In this document: positions 17,344 to 27,306 of the stretch, in pieces
Position numbering within the stretch: position 1 is the first letter of the stretch
How the letters are laid out: each line of letters starts with the position of its first letter
DNA from: Xenorhabdus griffiniae
GTDB taxonomy: Bacteria > Pseudomonadota > Gammaproteobacteria > Enterobacterales > Enterobacteriaceae
Reading direction: 5' to 3'
Assembly (NCBI RefSeq): GCF_001028135.1
Contig: NZ_LDNM01000085.1
Location: 1 to 36,905, forward strand
DNA length: 36,905 bases
Notes under the pieces: model-generated
Databases searched by the model: none
Seen by the model: only the letters and a program-made list of their open reading frames with translations
What the model was told of the DNA's origin: nothing
Made by a program: the position numbers and the translations under genes

Positions 17344-17505
17344 GTCATGTAGATCTGCACCTTGCTAAATGGATTACCCGCAAATATAAGCGGGTACACG
17401 GTAGTTTGGCTCAGGCGTATGAATGGTTAGGCAGAATACGGAGCATTAAACCTAGTCTGTTTGCACACTGGGAAATTTGTACGCGGCGCGAACGGTCAAC
17501 GACAA

Positions 17506-17578
17506 GAACCGGATGACGGGAGACTGTCACGTCCGGTTCCGTGGGAGCGCAGGGGGGAAGTTCCCTTGCGCGACCCGA
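17506..17578 (+). ncRNA. Group II intron domains V and VI
   Basis: Positions 17506-17539 form the 34-nt domain V hairpin (arms GAACCGGA and TCCGGTTC). Domain VI (about 17546-17572, arms AGCGCA and TTGCGC) and the intron 3' end follow. The usual AGC catalytic triad reads AAC here, so the conserved G-U pair is replaced by A-U. With the RT half lost, the intron is a relic. Confidence 0.7.
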
Positions 17579-17762
17579 TAACCCCAATATGGGTACATTT
17601 TGCTTGTTGACATGGATCAGGCAAGGTTTCAAGACGATCTACCAAGGCTTTCTGTGTCATAAAAAGGAATGAATGATGAAATTTCTGATGTGAATACCGA
17701 TAAATGACGTTAAAAACAAGAAAAAATAATAAATGAATGAGTTTGATGGATTATTAAGTCGC

Positions 17763-17785
17763 CATGATGGTTAAAAAACATCATG
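17763..17785. repeat. Hairpin CATGATG / CATCATG
   Basis: Perfect 7-bp arms around GTTAAAAAA, just before the isolated IS66 end. The function is unknown. Confidence 0.4.
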
Positions 17786-17796
17786 CGACAGCCCTG

Positions 17797-17890
17797 ATTA
17801 TCAGGCTGGCAGGATCAAGCAACCAGTAAAAAGGGATCGAGTGATATGTATCACATTTTTATGTCAAGGGGGGAACTGGTGAAGAATTAC
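17797..17890. repeat. Isolated IS66 end, 94-bp repeat shared with 28345-28437
   Basis: From ATTATCAGGCTGGCAGG to GGTGAAGAATTAC the sequence nearly matches 28345-28437 in the same orientation, with a few substitutions and one missing G. At 28.4 kb it is the upstream end of an IS66 tnpC gene, closing with the GTAA-type tip. Here it stands alone, the scar of a lost copy. Confidence 0.7.
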
Positions 17891-18232
17891 AATTAAGTTA
17901 CCATAATCAAGAAATAATCTTCTAAATTTTTTTTACAAAAAAAATTTTAACTATAAATAAAAACAATAATATCAATATATAGGAATAATACTCCGCAAAA
18001 TTAGATCATTAAATGAACATTTAAATCATTTCAAATAAATATTTGAAATTATAAATTTGAGTTATTGTTGAATGGTTACATTTAAAGTAATAATATCAGT
18101 AATTGAAACAACAATATTATTTCTTAAATGAAAATTAGTTTTTTAAACCTGATACGCAATTATTTTAGCAAAGATTTAAATAATTAACTTATCATATGAT
18201 TACCATTATTAATTATTACATTTGGATTAAAC
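17891..18232. other. AT-rich leader before the decarboxylase
   Basis: No gene is seen. The stretch is dominated by A/T runs and must hold the decarboxylase promoter, which I cannot pick out with confidence among many TATAAT-like words. Confidence 0.35.
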
Positions 18233-19765
18233 ATGAATCATGAAGCCTATGCCAACATTGATAAATCTCTATTTACATTATCTGAAAATAGGTTAACAGA
18301 TACTGAGCGTGAAAAGGCATTGACAGAGCTGGGTTCATATGTAAAGAAAACACGTTACAAATTTCTAGGTTATCAAACCAACCAAAAATTTAACTATTCA
18401 CGAGAGTTGAGTGAATACTTAGATGTTCAGTTAAACAATGTGGGTGATCCTTTTGTTACAGGCAATCTCAGAGTTAACTCAAAGGCTGTTGAGCGTGCTG
18501 TATTGGATTATTTTGCTAAGCTTTGGAATGCACCTAGCAGAGATACTTCTACATTAGGAGAAGGGTATTGGGGCTATGTGCTATCAATGGGAAGCACTGA
18601 AGGTAATTTATACGCATTGCGTAACGCGCGAGATTATTTAGCTGGAAAAGCTCTCTGGATTGATGTTAATGCAAACAACTCCGTCGATCAAGAAATAAAC
18701 ATTGAAGGGAATGATAATTCTCTGACACCCGTGCTTTTTTACTCCGAGGATACACATTACTCCATTGATAAAGCAAAAGATATTCTGACACTACCTACTT
18801 TTGCTGAAATGGGCGAGTCTCGTTATCCGGGGCAATGTCCTATCGAAACCAGTAATGGAAAATGGCCGACAAAAGTTCCATCTCTCCCAACAGGTTCGGT
18901 TGACCTGACGAAACTGAGTATATTAGTAGAATTTTTTGCATCACGCGGTTTTCCTATCGCAATCAACTTTAACTACGGTACGACCTTTAAAGGCGCATTT
19001 GATGATGTCAGCGGTGCAATTGATCTACTGCTTCCTATCCTTGAGCGATATGGACTGAAAGACAGGACGCTTAATATTAAACTGGAAAATGGCAAAATGG
19101 TTAAAAGCCCCAGAAATGGCTATTGGTTTCACGTTGATGGTGCGTTAGGTGCTTCCTATGGTCCATTTTTGGAGAAAGCCAGAGAACAGGGAATTGATAT
19201 CGGCGAAGGGAGACTCCCTTCATTTGATTTCAGAAATCCTATTCATTCCATCGTAACCAGCGGACATAAGGAAATGGGAACTCCGTGGCCGACTGGCGTT
19301 TATCTAACAAAACAAAAATATTTGTTGAACTTCCTCAGTGTGGATTATATCGGTGCTCAGGATTCTACTTTAGCTGGTTCGAGGAATGGTTTTTCGGCAC
19401 TGCTTTTTTGGCACTATCTATCCAGACATTCTTATAACGACCAGATGGTAAGGATTGTTCGCCGACTGCAAATGAGCGAAGGTATTTATCAGAGATTACA
19501 GTCATTAAGTACTGAGTTGGGTCTGGATCTTCATGCTCATCGCTCACCGCTTTCCCTTAGCATCCTGTTCCGTCGTCCGAACAATAAAATTGTTGACGAT
19601 TTTTCGCTTTCTACTGAGTCCAAAAATGGCATTGAATATGCACATCTTTTCGTTATGGAACATACGACTGATGAAATGATTAGTCAGCTTATAGCTGAAT
19701 TACGCCAGCCTGGTGCTTTTAACAGCACACTATCTCTGGACCATTATCTAGACTGGCAAATATAA
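18233..19765 (+). CDS. Group II PLP-dependent amino acid decarboxylase
   Basis: A 510-residue enzyme of the histidine/valine-decarboxylase-like branch. Motifs in order: GSTEGNLYALRNAR (cofactor phosphate loop), SEDTHYS with H175 to stack on the ring, NFNYGTTFKGAFDDV, HVDGALGASYG with D302 for the pyridine nitrogen, and SGHKEMGTPWPTG with K346 as Schiff-base lysine. DSTLAGSRNG follows, as in group II histidine decarboxylases. It should convert an L-amino acid to an amine and CO2 in the cytosol. The substrate cannot be read from sequence; the BrnQ-type importer next downstream suggests a branched-chain amino acid, but that is inference. Complete and AT-rich like its neighbours. Confidence 0.85.
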   Translation: MNHEAYANIDKSLFTLSENRLTDTEREKALTELGSYVKKTRYKFLGYQTNQKFNYSRELSEYLDVQLNNVGDPFVTGNLRVNSKAVERAVLDYFAKLWNAPSRDTSTLGEGYWGYVLSMGSTEGNLYALRNARDYLAGKALWIDVNANNSVDQEINIEGNDNSLTPVLFYSEDTHYSIDKAKDILTLPTFAEMGESRYPGQCPIETSNGKWPTKVPSLPTGSVDLTKLSILVEFFASRGFPIAINFNYGTTFKGAFDDVSGAIDLLLPILERYGLKDRTLNIKLENGKMVKSPRNGYWFHVDGALGASYGPFLEKAREQGIDIGEGRLPSFDFRNPIHSIVTSGHKEMGTPWPTGVYLTKQKYLLNFLSVDYIGAQDSTLAGSRNGFSALLFWHYLSRHSYNDQMVRIVRRLQMSEGIYQRLQSLSTELGLDLHAHRSPLSLSILFRRPNNKIVDDFSLSTESKNGIEYAHLFVMEHTTDEMISQLIAELRQPGAFNSTLSLDHYLDWQI

Positions 19766-19784
19766 ATTAACTAGTTATCTAGAT

Positions 19785-19818
19785 TCAACAGCCACAGACT
19801 TTAGTCAGTGGTTGTTGA
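19785..19818 (+). terminator. Stem-loop after the decarboxylase
   Basis: TCAACAGCCAC (19785-19795) pairs with GTGGTTGTTGA (19808-19818) with one mismatch. There is no good T run, so termination here may be partial and read on to brnQ. Confidence 0.5.
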
Positions 19819-20232
19819 GTTCATATAGATATTAGTTATGTAATAGTAAATGTGTTGGTAGTAGAGATTTTAGTCGACAATCGTATTATAGTAATTACTC
19901 ATAATAACATATGAATAGTTTTACTAAGTGGAATAATATTATAAATTAATCTCTTACTCCATTTGCTAATAGTAAAGATATACTTTATTACATAAAAGCA
20001 TTTCATTAACCAATTTGGTTTTTAAATGTTCTCTGGCACTTAATTAAGTGTAAATATATTTGCTTTTAATATTTGCATAGGTAATCATTTCAATGGATCA
20101 TATCTCAGCAATATATTATGTTATTTTTGGTTTTAATGTTTGGTTTTTCGAGCATCTCCACTAACCCAATGATTACTAATAACGTTTAATTAATTAAACA
20201 TTCCAATATAAAACAGGTTAATTTTAATTCCA

Positions 20233-21546
20233 ATGAAAAAATTATCATCTAAAGATGTATTAGCATTAGGATTTATGACATTCGCTTTATTTGTTGGTGC
20301 TGGGAATATTATTTTTCCTCCTATAATTGGTTTTCAAACTGGAGGGAATGTTTGGTTCGCAGCTATAGGATTTTTAATTACTGGTGTTGGGTTACCATTA
20401 ATTACTATCATTTCTTTGGCTAAGGTAGGAGGACTTAAAGAGCTTAGCTCACCAATAGGTAAAGCCTGTGGTTTATTGTTGGCTACTATTTGTTATTTAT
20501 CAGTGGGTCCTCTTTTTGCTATACCAAGAACAGCAACTGTGTCTTTTGAATTAGGTATTGCTTTAATAACAAAAGAAGGTAAGTTTCCATTATTAATATA
20601 TAGTATAGTATATTTCTTACTAGTTATTTATGTATCACTATATCCTAAGAAACTGTTAGATAATGTAGGGTATATACTAGCGCCAATAAAAATTATTGCC
20701 TTAGCTATTCTGGCTATTTCAGCTATTTTAGCTCCAGTTGGAGAACCTATAAAAGCAGTTGATTCTAACTCTGAAAATCCATTCATAAGTGGATTTTTGA
20801 ATGGTTATTTAACGATGGATGCTCTAGCTGCTATGATGTTTGGTAGCATTATAGTTAATGCTGTACGTTCTAGGGGCATTGAATCAGATAAATTACTAAA
20901 TAAATATATAATAAAAGCTACCTTTATTGCTGGTCTTTTTTTGATATTAATATATCTTGCATTGTTTAAATTAGGTGCAGATAGCGGTACTTTTTTATCT
21001 TCAGCAGAAAATGGAGCTGTGATTTTAAGGAGTTATGTGCAATATATATTTGGTATATATGGTAGTGCTTTTTTAGCTATATTAATTTTTATTGCATGTT
21101 TGGTTACTGCAGTAGGTTTAACTTGTGCTTGCGCTGAATTTTTTAATTCTTATTTACCATTATCTTATAAAAAATTAGTTATTATTTTTGGCCTTTTTTC
21201 CATGATAATATCTAACCTTGGGTTAAATCACTTGATTCAATTTTCGATTCCTCTTTTAACCGCAATTTATCCACCTTGTATTATTTTGGTTTTATTAAGT
21301 TTCACGAGAAATTATTGGGGTAATTTTTCTTTTATTTTAGCGCCCACAATGGCTATCAGCCTTGTATTTGGTTTTTTTGATGCAGTCAAATCGTTTGATT
21401 ATTTCTCATTTTTCATTCCAAGCTGGTTTAATACAATTCCTTTATCAAATCATCAGTTAGCATGGTTATTACCTTCTCTTTTTATTATGTTTACGTTGAT
21501 GGTTATTGATAGATTATTCTTGTTAAGATCCGGAAATTCTGCTTAA
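20233..21546 (+). CDS. brnQ: Branched-chain amino acid transporter, BrnQ/LIVCS family
   Basis: A 437-residue membrane protein with about twelve hydrophobic segments. It opens with the BrnQ signature [20 protein letters not shown] followed by FPPIIGFQ. Family members import leucine, isoleucine and valine with Na+ or H+. It is co-oriented with the decarboxylase, 467 bp away across an AT-rich gap with a stem-loop, so it may have its own promoter. Codon use is very AT-rich. The start has no strong ribosome site. It could feed the decarboxylase with substrate; other hydrophobic amino acids are possible. Confidence 0.9.
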   Translation: MKKLSSKDVLALGFMTFALFVGAGNIIFPPIIGFQTGGNVWFAAIGFLITGVGLPLITIISLAKVGGLKELSSPIGKACGLLLATICYLSVGPLFAIPRTATVSFELGIALITKEGKFPLLIYSIVYFLLVIYVSLYPKKLLDNVGYILAPIKIIALAILAISAILAPVGEPIKAVDSNSENPFISGFLNGYLTMDALAAMMFGSIIVNAVRSRGIESDKLLNKYIIKATFIAGLFLILIYLALFKLGADSGTFLSSAENGAVILRSYVQYIFGIYGSAFLAILIFIACLVTAVGLTCACAEFFNSYLPLSYKKLVIIFGLFSMIISNLGLNHLIQFSIPLLTAIYPPCIILVLLSFTRNYWGNFSFILAPTMAISLVFGFFDAVKSFDYFSFFIPSWFNTIPLSNHQLAWLLPSLFIMFTLMVIDRLFLLRSGNSA

Positions 21547-21598
21547 TTTTTTTAAAAAGAAATTTATTTCTAACTTTCTTATTTCTATATAATCAAGT

Positions 21599-21625
21599 AG
21601 GAGGAGGGATCATTCCCTCCGTCCT
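21599..21625. terminator. Bidirectional hairpin between brnQ and cyuA
   Basis: AGGAGGAGGGA and TCCCTCCGTCCT pair with one mismatch around a 4-base loop, between two convergent genes. The stem is GC-rich but the T tracts are weak. Confidence 0.55.
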
Positions 21626-21735
21626 CTCACAGAATCGTTTTTCTCACTGACCAATTGCGTTGCTGCCTTGTCAGCTACTTTTAATTACAGTCTCATATTG
21701 AGAAATGTAACATTCACCTACTGATATCAATTGAA

Positions 21736-23070
21736 TTAATTAACCGAAAATTTTGCCTTATTTGCCATAATTTCGATGATTTGAGTATCAGTGTGCTGCA
21801 TAGCATGACGAGCGAGAGAGCATAAATTATCTATAGATTTTTCAATATCATCGGAAACAATTCCATCACTACCAGTAACATAACTGTTGTCCAAGGCCAT
21901 TAATACAGCTTTATAGGCTGCACTGGCACTAGTGGATACTTTCATTGCACAACTATTGGATGCTCCATCACAGATCATACCACTGATATCACCAATCATG
22001 CTGCAAATTGCCATAGCTACAGGTTGATAATGTTTTTCTATCAGCCAGGCAATACCTGCTGCAGCCCCCATCGATGCAGTAGTTACGGCGCAAAGTGCAG
22101 AGAGAGTTGGTAGTTTATTATGAATATAAATTGCTATGAGGTGAGATAACATTAACGCTCGAGCCAATTGTTCTTCATTGCACTGTAAATGTTCAGCAAC
22201 TACAACGACAGGTATTGTAGCTGCAATTCCCTGATTCCCAGAACCTGAATTACTCATAGCCGGTAGAGTTGAACCACCCATACGTGCATCAGAGGCTGCT
22301 GAAGTGCGGATCATTATATCAGAAAGGAGATCTTGCGCTAATAATCCTCTGTCACGCTGACGTTGTAATGTCATACCAATATGTAGTCCATATTGTTTAG
22401 CAAGCCCTTCTTCGGATAGAGCATTATTCATGTTAGCTGCTTCCAAGATAAAATTAATATCTTCATATGGAGTATTCATTGCGAACTCATAAATTTGTAA
22501 AGCAGTAGCTTTCTCCAAGCAATATGTTTCTTCAAAATTAATATCCTTATATAAATACTTAGGAGACTTAATATGTTTTTCGAATATAATTTTATTGTTA
22601 TGAACAATTTTCACAACTTGGGTGTGGTTGCCTGAAATAGTAACTGTAGCAAATTCATCTTTGTGAAATACTGTTACTTCTGAATATAAAACATCATCAC
22701 AAGGTTGCTTAATATTCACGGTAACAGCTCCCTGCTGCAATAGCATTTTACTTTCTGCTATAATTGCAGATGGTACTCGCTGTAAAACTTCTAACCCAGC
22801 ATTAGGATTTCCTCCTAATGCGCCTAAAATAGCCGCAATTGGCAAACCGACCATTCCTGTACCTGGTATAGTAACACCCATGCCATTTTTCATTAAATTA
22901 GGCGATACTAGTGCATTAACACGCTGAACAGTTCCAGGCAAATAGGATGCTGCTATTGCAGAGGCCAAAGCTAATGAAATTGGTTCAGTACATCCTATGG
23001 CGGGTTTAACTTCTCGTTTAACTGCACGAATAAACTCATCCCACAGAAGTGTATTTTGTTTGTTACCCAT
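21736..23070 (-). CDS. cyuA: L-cysteine desulfidase, UPF0597/CyuA family
   Basis: A 444-residue protein of the CyuA (YhaM) family, an Fe-S enzyme that splits L-cysteine to pyruvate, ammonia and sulfide. It shows [12 protein letters not shown] with C27, and a late pair of cysteines about seven residues apart in [14 protein letters not shown] (about 367 and 374), typical cluster-ligand positions. [15 protein letters not shown] is the family's glycine loop. AAGGA lies 6 bases before the ATG. It is on the same strand as, and 248 bp after, the cysteine-synthase operon. No CyuR-like regulator or CyuP transporter is beside it. It could detoxify excess cysteine or supply sulfide for the neighbouring synthase. 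Confidence 0.88.
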   Translation of the reverse strand: MGNKQNTLLWDEFIRAVKREVKPAIGCTEPISLALASAIAASYLPGTVQRVNALVSPNLMKNGMGVTIPGTGMVGLPIAAILGALGGNPNAGLEVLQRVPSAIIAESKMLLQQGAVTVNIKQPCDDVLYSEVTVFHKDEFATVTISGNHTQVVKIVHNNKIIFEKHIKSPKYLYKDINFEETYCLEKATALQIYEFAMNTPYEDINFILEAANMNNALSEEGLAKQYGLHIGMTLQRQRDRGLLAQDLLSDIMIRTSAASDARMGGSTLPAMSNSGSGNQGIAATIPVVVVAEHLQCNEEQLARALMLSHLIAIYIHNKLPTLSALCAVTTASMGAAAGIAWLIEKHYQPVAMAICSMIGDISGMICDGASNSCAMKVSTSASAAYKAVLMALDNSYVTGSDGIVSDDIEKSIDNLCSLARHAMQHTDTQIIEIMANKAKFSVN

Positions 23071-23275
23071 AAATTATCCTTAATGAAAATATTAATTAGT
23101 GTATTATTTATTTTTAATCTCTACTTTTTAAGAGAAACCTGAATTAAGTCATACTAATAAAAATAAATTGAATTCAGTGTTTGGACTTGGCTTGTATTTT
23201 GTTTTTTGAAAAAACTACGCTAGTTCAACTCCGAAGTACAACACCAAAAATTTTTTAATTCATTGAAAACCGATA

Positions 23276-23291
23276 AGGGGGCCGCCCCCCT
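23276..23291 (-). terminator. GC-rich hairpin after the DMT gene
   Basis: GGGGG and CCCCC arms form a short strong hairpin in an AT-rich gap. On the minus strand TTATCGGTTTT follows. Probably an operon end, with weak U tract. Confidence 0.4.
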
Positions 23292-23318
23292 ATAAATAAT
23301 GTTGTTTATTAAGTGGTT

Positions 23319-24191
23319 TTATTTTGTTGTCTTTTTTGACCAAAAAATACCAAATAAAACGATAAGTATAGCAATTGTTTCAATAAATGAAATTTTCTCA
23401 TTAAAAATAAAGTAAGCATATATTGCTGATATTACAGGTTGAGTTAAGACTAGTACTGATGCTAACAATGACGTTATTTTTCCTAAACAATAGCTTAATC
23501 CACCTTGACCAAGTATTTGTGAGAATATAGCCAATGATATTAAAGGCCACCATTCACTATATTCCTTTGGAATAGAAATTCCTTCGATAATAAAAGCAGC
23601 TGGAAACAAAACAATCAGAGTTCCAAATGCACTATAAAACATTATGGATATCGCACTAATTTTATTTCTTAATTTATAAACAACAGACAAAAATAATCCA
23701 TAAAAAATAGACGTAAGAAAGGCAAGTGAGTCACCAAATAAAGAATATCCACTTTCAAAATTCTTTCCTTTTATTAGAAGAAAAACACCTATTATTGTTA
23801 TAATAACACCAAATAAAAATCCACGAGGGATTTTTTCCTTATATATAAAAAATGATATTGGTATTATTGTAAACGGCACTAAGTTTGCTAATAGGTTTGC
23901 ATTTGCAACTGTAGTGTGAAAAAAAGATACATTCCAAAGCAATAAATCAAATCCTAGAAATACACCAGAAAATAAAATCAATAGAATTTCTTTTGGTTTT
24001 ATTTTTACTTTTATTCTTTCATTTAAGAAAAATGGAATAAGAATTGGAATAGATAATAAAACCCTATAAAGCCCAGTATTTACTGGGCCTAATTCACTAA
24101 GTTTTACAAATATTCCGCCAAGAGCAAGAAAACATATCGATAGGATTACGAGAAAAATATTAAAGCTTTCCTTTCCTATTATTTTTAACAT
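23319..24191 (-). CDS. DMT-family (EamA) exporter
   Basis: A 290-residue membrane protein with about ten hydrophobic segments in two EamA repeats. The first begins LALGGIFVKLSELGPVNTGL; the second includes SLAFLTSIFYGLFLSVVY and ends with ILGQGGLSYCLGKITSLLAS. Family members include exporters of O-acetylserine, cysteine, threonine and homoserine. The gene lies 6 bp after the serine acetyltransferase and is third in an operon with it and the cysteine synthase-like gene, so its cargo is probably their product. No lesion is visible. Confidence 0.85.
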   Translation of the reverse strand: MLKIIGKESFNIFLVILSICFLALGGIFVKLSELGPVNTGLYRVLLSIPILIPFFLNERIKVKIKPKEILLILFSGVFLGFDLLLWNVSFFHTTVANANLLANLVPFTIIPISFFIYKEKIPRGFLFGVIITIIGVFLLIKGKNFESGYSLFGDSLAFLTSIFYGLFLSVVYKLRNKISAISIMFYSAFGTLIVLFPAAFIIEGISIPKEYSEWWPLISLAIFSQILGQGGLSYCLGKITSLLASVLVLTQPVISAIYAYFIFNEKISFIETIAILIVLFGIFWSKKTTK

Positions 24192-24197
24192 AGTAAA

Positions 24198-24830
24198 TTA
24201 CCTTACAACAGCAATGTTAGAAATATTAATAACTTTAGAATTATCGGGTATTGACTCTCTTACTATCACTCTAGGTGATATTTTAACATTATCACCTATT
24301 TTTATATTTCCTATTAAATTAACAAACCCCGCCACTTCAACATTATTCCCTATGGATGGATGCCTTTTCCCATCTTTATTATTTGCTATTTTCGATGCAC
24401 CTAATGTTACAGATTGTAGAATATAACAATCATCACCTATAACACATGTTTCTCCTATAACTGTTCCCATACCATGATCAATTACAAACCTTTTCCCTAT
24501 CTTACATGCAGGATGGATTTCTATGCCCGTTTTTACTTTTGCTTTTTCAGAAATTAATTTAGCAATGTCATAACGTTCTTTTTTATACATCAATGATGCG
24601 ATTCTATAACAAACGACAGAAAAATATGTGCTATAACAAATTGCAATGTAATTTGGATTATTTTTTGCTGATGGATCTTTTTCAGAAAAAGCAATAGCAT
24701 CAAGTTTGGCTTGCTCAGATATATATCTAATATCCTCATCATTTAAATTAAATATTTTAAAATCATGTATTATTTTATAAATGATGCCGTTAACTATGAA
24801 ATTTAAATCCATGTTTATTTTAAAAGTCAT
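24198..24830 (-). CDS. cysE: Serine O-acetyltransferase (CysE-type)
   Basis: A 210-residue acetyltransferase that would make O-acetyl-L-serine from serine and acetyl-CoA. An N-terminal helical part (about 1-95) is followed by the left-handed beta-helix: TGIEIHPACKIGKRFVIDHG with catalytic-type D118 and H119, MGTVIGETCVIGDD, ILQSVTLGA and KRHPSIGNNVEV. The C-terminus ends in VVR and lacks the terminal isoleucine by which E. coli CysE docks to CysK, so tight complex formation is uncertain. Its ATG overlaps the TGA of the upstream cysteine synthase-like gene (ATGA), so the two are coupled. Confidence 0.9.
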   Translation of the reverse strand: MTFKINMDLNFIVNGIIYKIIHDFKIFNLNDEDIRYISEQAKLDAIAFSEKDPSAKNNPNYIAICYSTYFSVVCYRIASLMYKKERYDIAKLISEKAKVKTGIEIHPACKIGKRFVIDHGMGTVIGETCVIGDDCYILQSVTLGASKIANNKDGKRHPSIGNNVEVAGFVNLIGNIKIGDNVKISPRVIVRESIPDNSKVINISNIAVVR

Positions 24831-25711
24831 AAATAACTCCGCCCACTATCAGGAGCAACTGTAATAATATTATTTTCTTTTTTGTATTGCTTGGATAATT
24901 TCAAAGCCGCTAGTACATTAGCACCTGAAGATATGCCTACAAAAAGACCTTCTTTTTGACATAAATGCTGTCTTAATTCTTGAACCTCATCAAAATCAAT
25001 ACTTATAACACCATCTATATTATCTTTTTTTACAAAATTAGGAATCATTCCTATAGCAGTAGCCTCAATTTTATGGGGATTAAAAACCCCATTTAAAATA
25101 TCACATTCCTTAGGTTGTGCTGCAAAAATTTTTATATTTTTATTAAATTCTTTCAATCTATTTCCAATTCCAACTATAGTACCTCCACTCCCAATAGAAC
25201 AAATAAATGCCGTAATATTTCCATTCATTTGCTTTATTATTTCCATACCAGTTGTTAAATAATGTGCTTTAGGGTTTGATAAGTTGCTAAATTGATCCAA
25301 ACAAATATATTTATTGCTATTTCGTAAAATTTCATTTGCTAATCTTATATGTGATCCAGGTCCAGTTTTATGATCAGACAAAATTATTTCAGCGCCATAT
25401 TTCTTTAACACGCTAATTTTTTCCTTACTAAAATTATCGGGAATTACTAAAGTGAGTTTATATCCCTTAATAGCAGATGGAACTGCTAAACCTAACCCAG
25501 TATTTCCCCCTGTTGGCTCTAATAAATGATCTCCTTCCTTTAATTTCCCAGATGATTCGGCATCAGATATCATTTGAAACCCAACTCTAGATTTAACACT
25601 TCCACCTGGATTAAATTCTTCCATTTTAACCCAAACGGAACCATAGTTATCACCATATATATTCTTTATTTTTACTAAAGGAGTGTTTCCCATAAAATTA
25701 GTTATTTTCAC
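24827..25711 (-). CDS. cysK: Cysteine synthase-family beta-substitution enzyme (CysK-like)
   Basis: A PLP enzyme of 294 residues from GTG 25711, which has AGG 8 bases upstream; a longer frame reaches ATG 25762 but adds a non-conserved hydrophobic tail. Motifs: MGNTPLVKI, NPGGSVKSR with the Schiff-base lysine (K40), EPTGGNTGLGLA, SIGSGGTIVGIG phosphate loop and GISSGANVLAAL. The substrate loop, normally TSGNTG, reads TGGNTG (67-72). It should join O-acetylserine from the coupled CysE-type enzyme to sulfide or another nucleophile, giving cysteine or a beta-substituted alanine. First gene of a cysK-cysE-DMT operon. True cysteine synthesis remains possible. Confidence 0.85.
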   Translation of the reverse strand: MKITNFMGNTPLVKIKNIYGDNYGSVWVKMEEFNPGGSVKSRVGFQMISDAESSGKLKEGDHLLEPTGGNTGLGLAVPSAIKGYKLTLVIPDNFSKEKISVLKKYGAEIILSDHKTGPGSHIRLANEILRNSNKYICLDQFSNLSNPKAHYLTTGMEIIKQMNGNITAFICSIGSGGTIVGIGNRLKEFNKNIKIFAAQPKECDILNGVFNPHKIEATAIGMIPNFVKKDNIDGVISIDFDEVQELRQHLCQKEGLFVGISSGANVLAALKLSKQYKKENNIITVAPDSGRSYL

Positions 25712-25869
25712 AATATACACCTTTTTTAAAAAAAAATTAATCGCAAGATATGCGATTACCACCTCATTCTACAGGGCTAGAGCGTGATTGCTTAAATTAA
25801 AAACAACACGAACAATACTAAACTATTTTGATGATAGGATGTGTTTGGTTGCTTTAAATCTAATTTAAT

Positions 25870-26604
25870 TGATGGTTGTGTTCAGCACCTCTCTATAGAA
25901 AATTGCTAGGCAAGTTGACCTATAATGGTTTCAATGAAACGCCGTTTTGCGTCAATGCGCTTTCTCGTTTCTTTGGAGACGAGGTCATCCATATTGGCAC
26001 GCACTGGGGTAATCATTTCAATGCCCTCCACCTTCATTTCCTTTTTAAATTCAACGCCTAAATACCCTTTATCTCCAAGCGTTTAGCGGAGCAGTACCCA
26101 TAATCGGCTTATCCTCTGAAGTTGACACTGCCTTTTGCTCTTTTGAATCCACAGACAGGCAGCGGAAATTCGTCGATAATATGTACCGGCTTGTCGAATG
26201 CGCCTAATAACCTCGCCAGCTTTTCTTGTAGTTGTTGTTTAACAACCCAAAGATTCGAAATCTATTTAGCGAAATTGGCGCGTGAACCTAACCCCGGAAA
26301 CCACTCACGCCAGTGGTCACGAAAGTACATCTAAATCTTTATCTGTTAAGAATTCTAAAAATTCACCCACTACGTCCATCGTGATGGCTTCCGCATCGCT
26401 CAGTTTAGGCGGATATCCCCGGATTCTGAATCGCTGGTTTTGCTGCAACTCTGCTAAATTATCTTCTACCCAACAAAAAAACCAAATGATAAAATCTTGT
26501 TATGACATAGCCTTTTGTTCCTTTATTTATCTATTTCTTTCGATTTAAAGTTATAAAGGAGCGGCTATGTCATTTCAACTCATAAAAAAGTCGAGAATGG
26601 CGTT
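25870..26604 (-). pseudogene. Decayed IS982-family element C
   Basis: The minus strand reads a worn version of the edge-spanning IS982 transposase: DFIIWFFCWVEDNLAELQQ, KLSDAEAITMDVVGEFLEF, then stops and shifts, and later LGDKGYLGVEFKKEMKVEGI and RRFIETIIGQLA. The middle of the DDE domain is deleted. The right tip 26587-26604 matches the IS982 end repeat except at two bases, and the start-region hairpin is kept (ATGACATAGCC with GGCTATGTCAT). The left tip near 25.85 kb is not recognisable. It lies in the upstream region of the cysK-like operon and may affect its promoter. Confidence 0.75.
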
Positions 26605-26840
26605 AAAATATAAATAAATCACATATTGATAATATAGAAATTAAATTATACAGAATTCATTTGAACCAACTTTTCTGACTATTATTATGTTTTTTTGTTA
26701 TGGTATATGTGTTTTATTTTTAAGGCAAGTAGTATTAAAAATAAATATTTGCAATCCCACTTATTTTATTTTTAATAAATTATTAACAATAATAATTATA
26801 ACTTTAATAAATTAAAAGAAGATAATATAGGACTCTGTCG
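26605..26840. other. AT-rich non-coding stretch
   Basis: Nothing recognisable; almost pure A/T words up to the IS6 tip at 26841. Confidence 0.4.
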
Positions 26841-26904
26841 GGTTCTGTCGCATTAACGAAGAGATGACGAGCAAAAGTGAATTGAACGATTGTTATGCAA
26901 CCCG

Positions 26905-27306
26905 TTAATAGAAAAAAGCCGCAGGTGAAATTGGACACATCGGTTCTTGCGGGTATTGTCCTTTACGTAACATGCAAACCAATTCAATCCCTGTCAGCAA
27001 GGTCTGTGCCCTGCTGAAATTGTTGAAACCCAGCATGGGGACTATCCGGCGTTTGACGTTGCGATGATCCTGTTCAATCAGGTTATTGAGGTACTTACTT
27101 TGTCGGATAACAATGGCTTCTTCTTTGGATTTTCCTTCGTTTAACTCGTCTACTACGGCTTTATTGGCGCAGCTTTTATCCATCGTAACCACCTTAGGCT
27201 GACCATGCTGACGCATCGCTTTTTTAAAGAAACGTAGTACAGCCGCCTTATCACGGTGAGTGGTCAACAATAAATCAACCGTATTGCCGTTCGAGTCGAC
27301 TATCAT
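26905..27306 (-). pseudogene. IS6-family transposase, C-terminal fragment
   Basis: It reads VDSNGNTVDLLLTTHRDKAA, then VTMDKSCANKAVVDELNEG, the KYLNNLIEQDHRNVKRR motif with the catalytic glutamate, and LLTGIELVCMLRKGQ near the C-terminus. This is the second half of an IS6/IS26-type DDE transposase. The N-terminus including the first aspartate region is lost at the joint with the IS66 gene at about 27303. Inactive. Confidence 0.85.

Larger units (their letters stand above)
15626..17516 (+). pseudogene. ltrA: Group II intron maturase, 5'-truncated and split by IS66
   Basis: The left piece (15626-15865) reads TFRPRKSVSKEGELSVNF, then a maturase domain X segment (SLEVMAHWINPMLRGWIKYY and GRFYRSAM). 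The right piece (17344-17516) resumes with LRHVDLHLAKWITRKYKRV and ends EWLGRIRSIKPSLFAHWE, the usual C-terminus of group II intron maturases. The reverse transcriptase domain is missing. An IS66 (15866-17343) lies exactly between the pieces. Intron RNA domains V and VI follow. The original joint probably read DRIAS-HVDLHLAKW. Confidence 0.8.
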
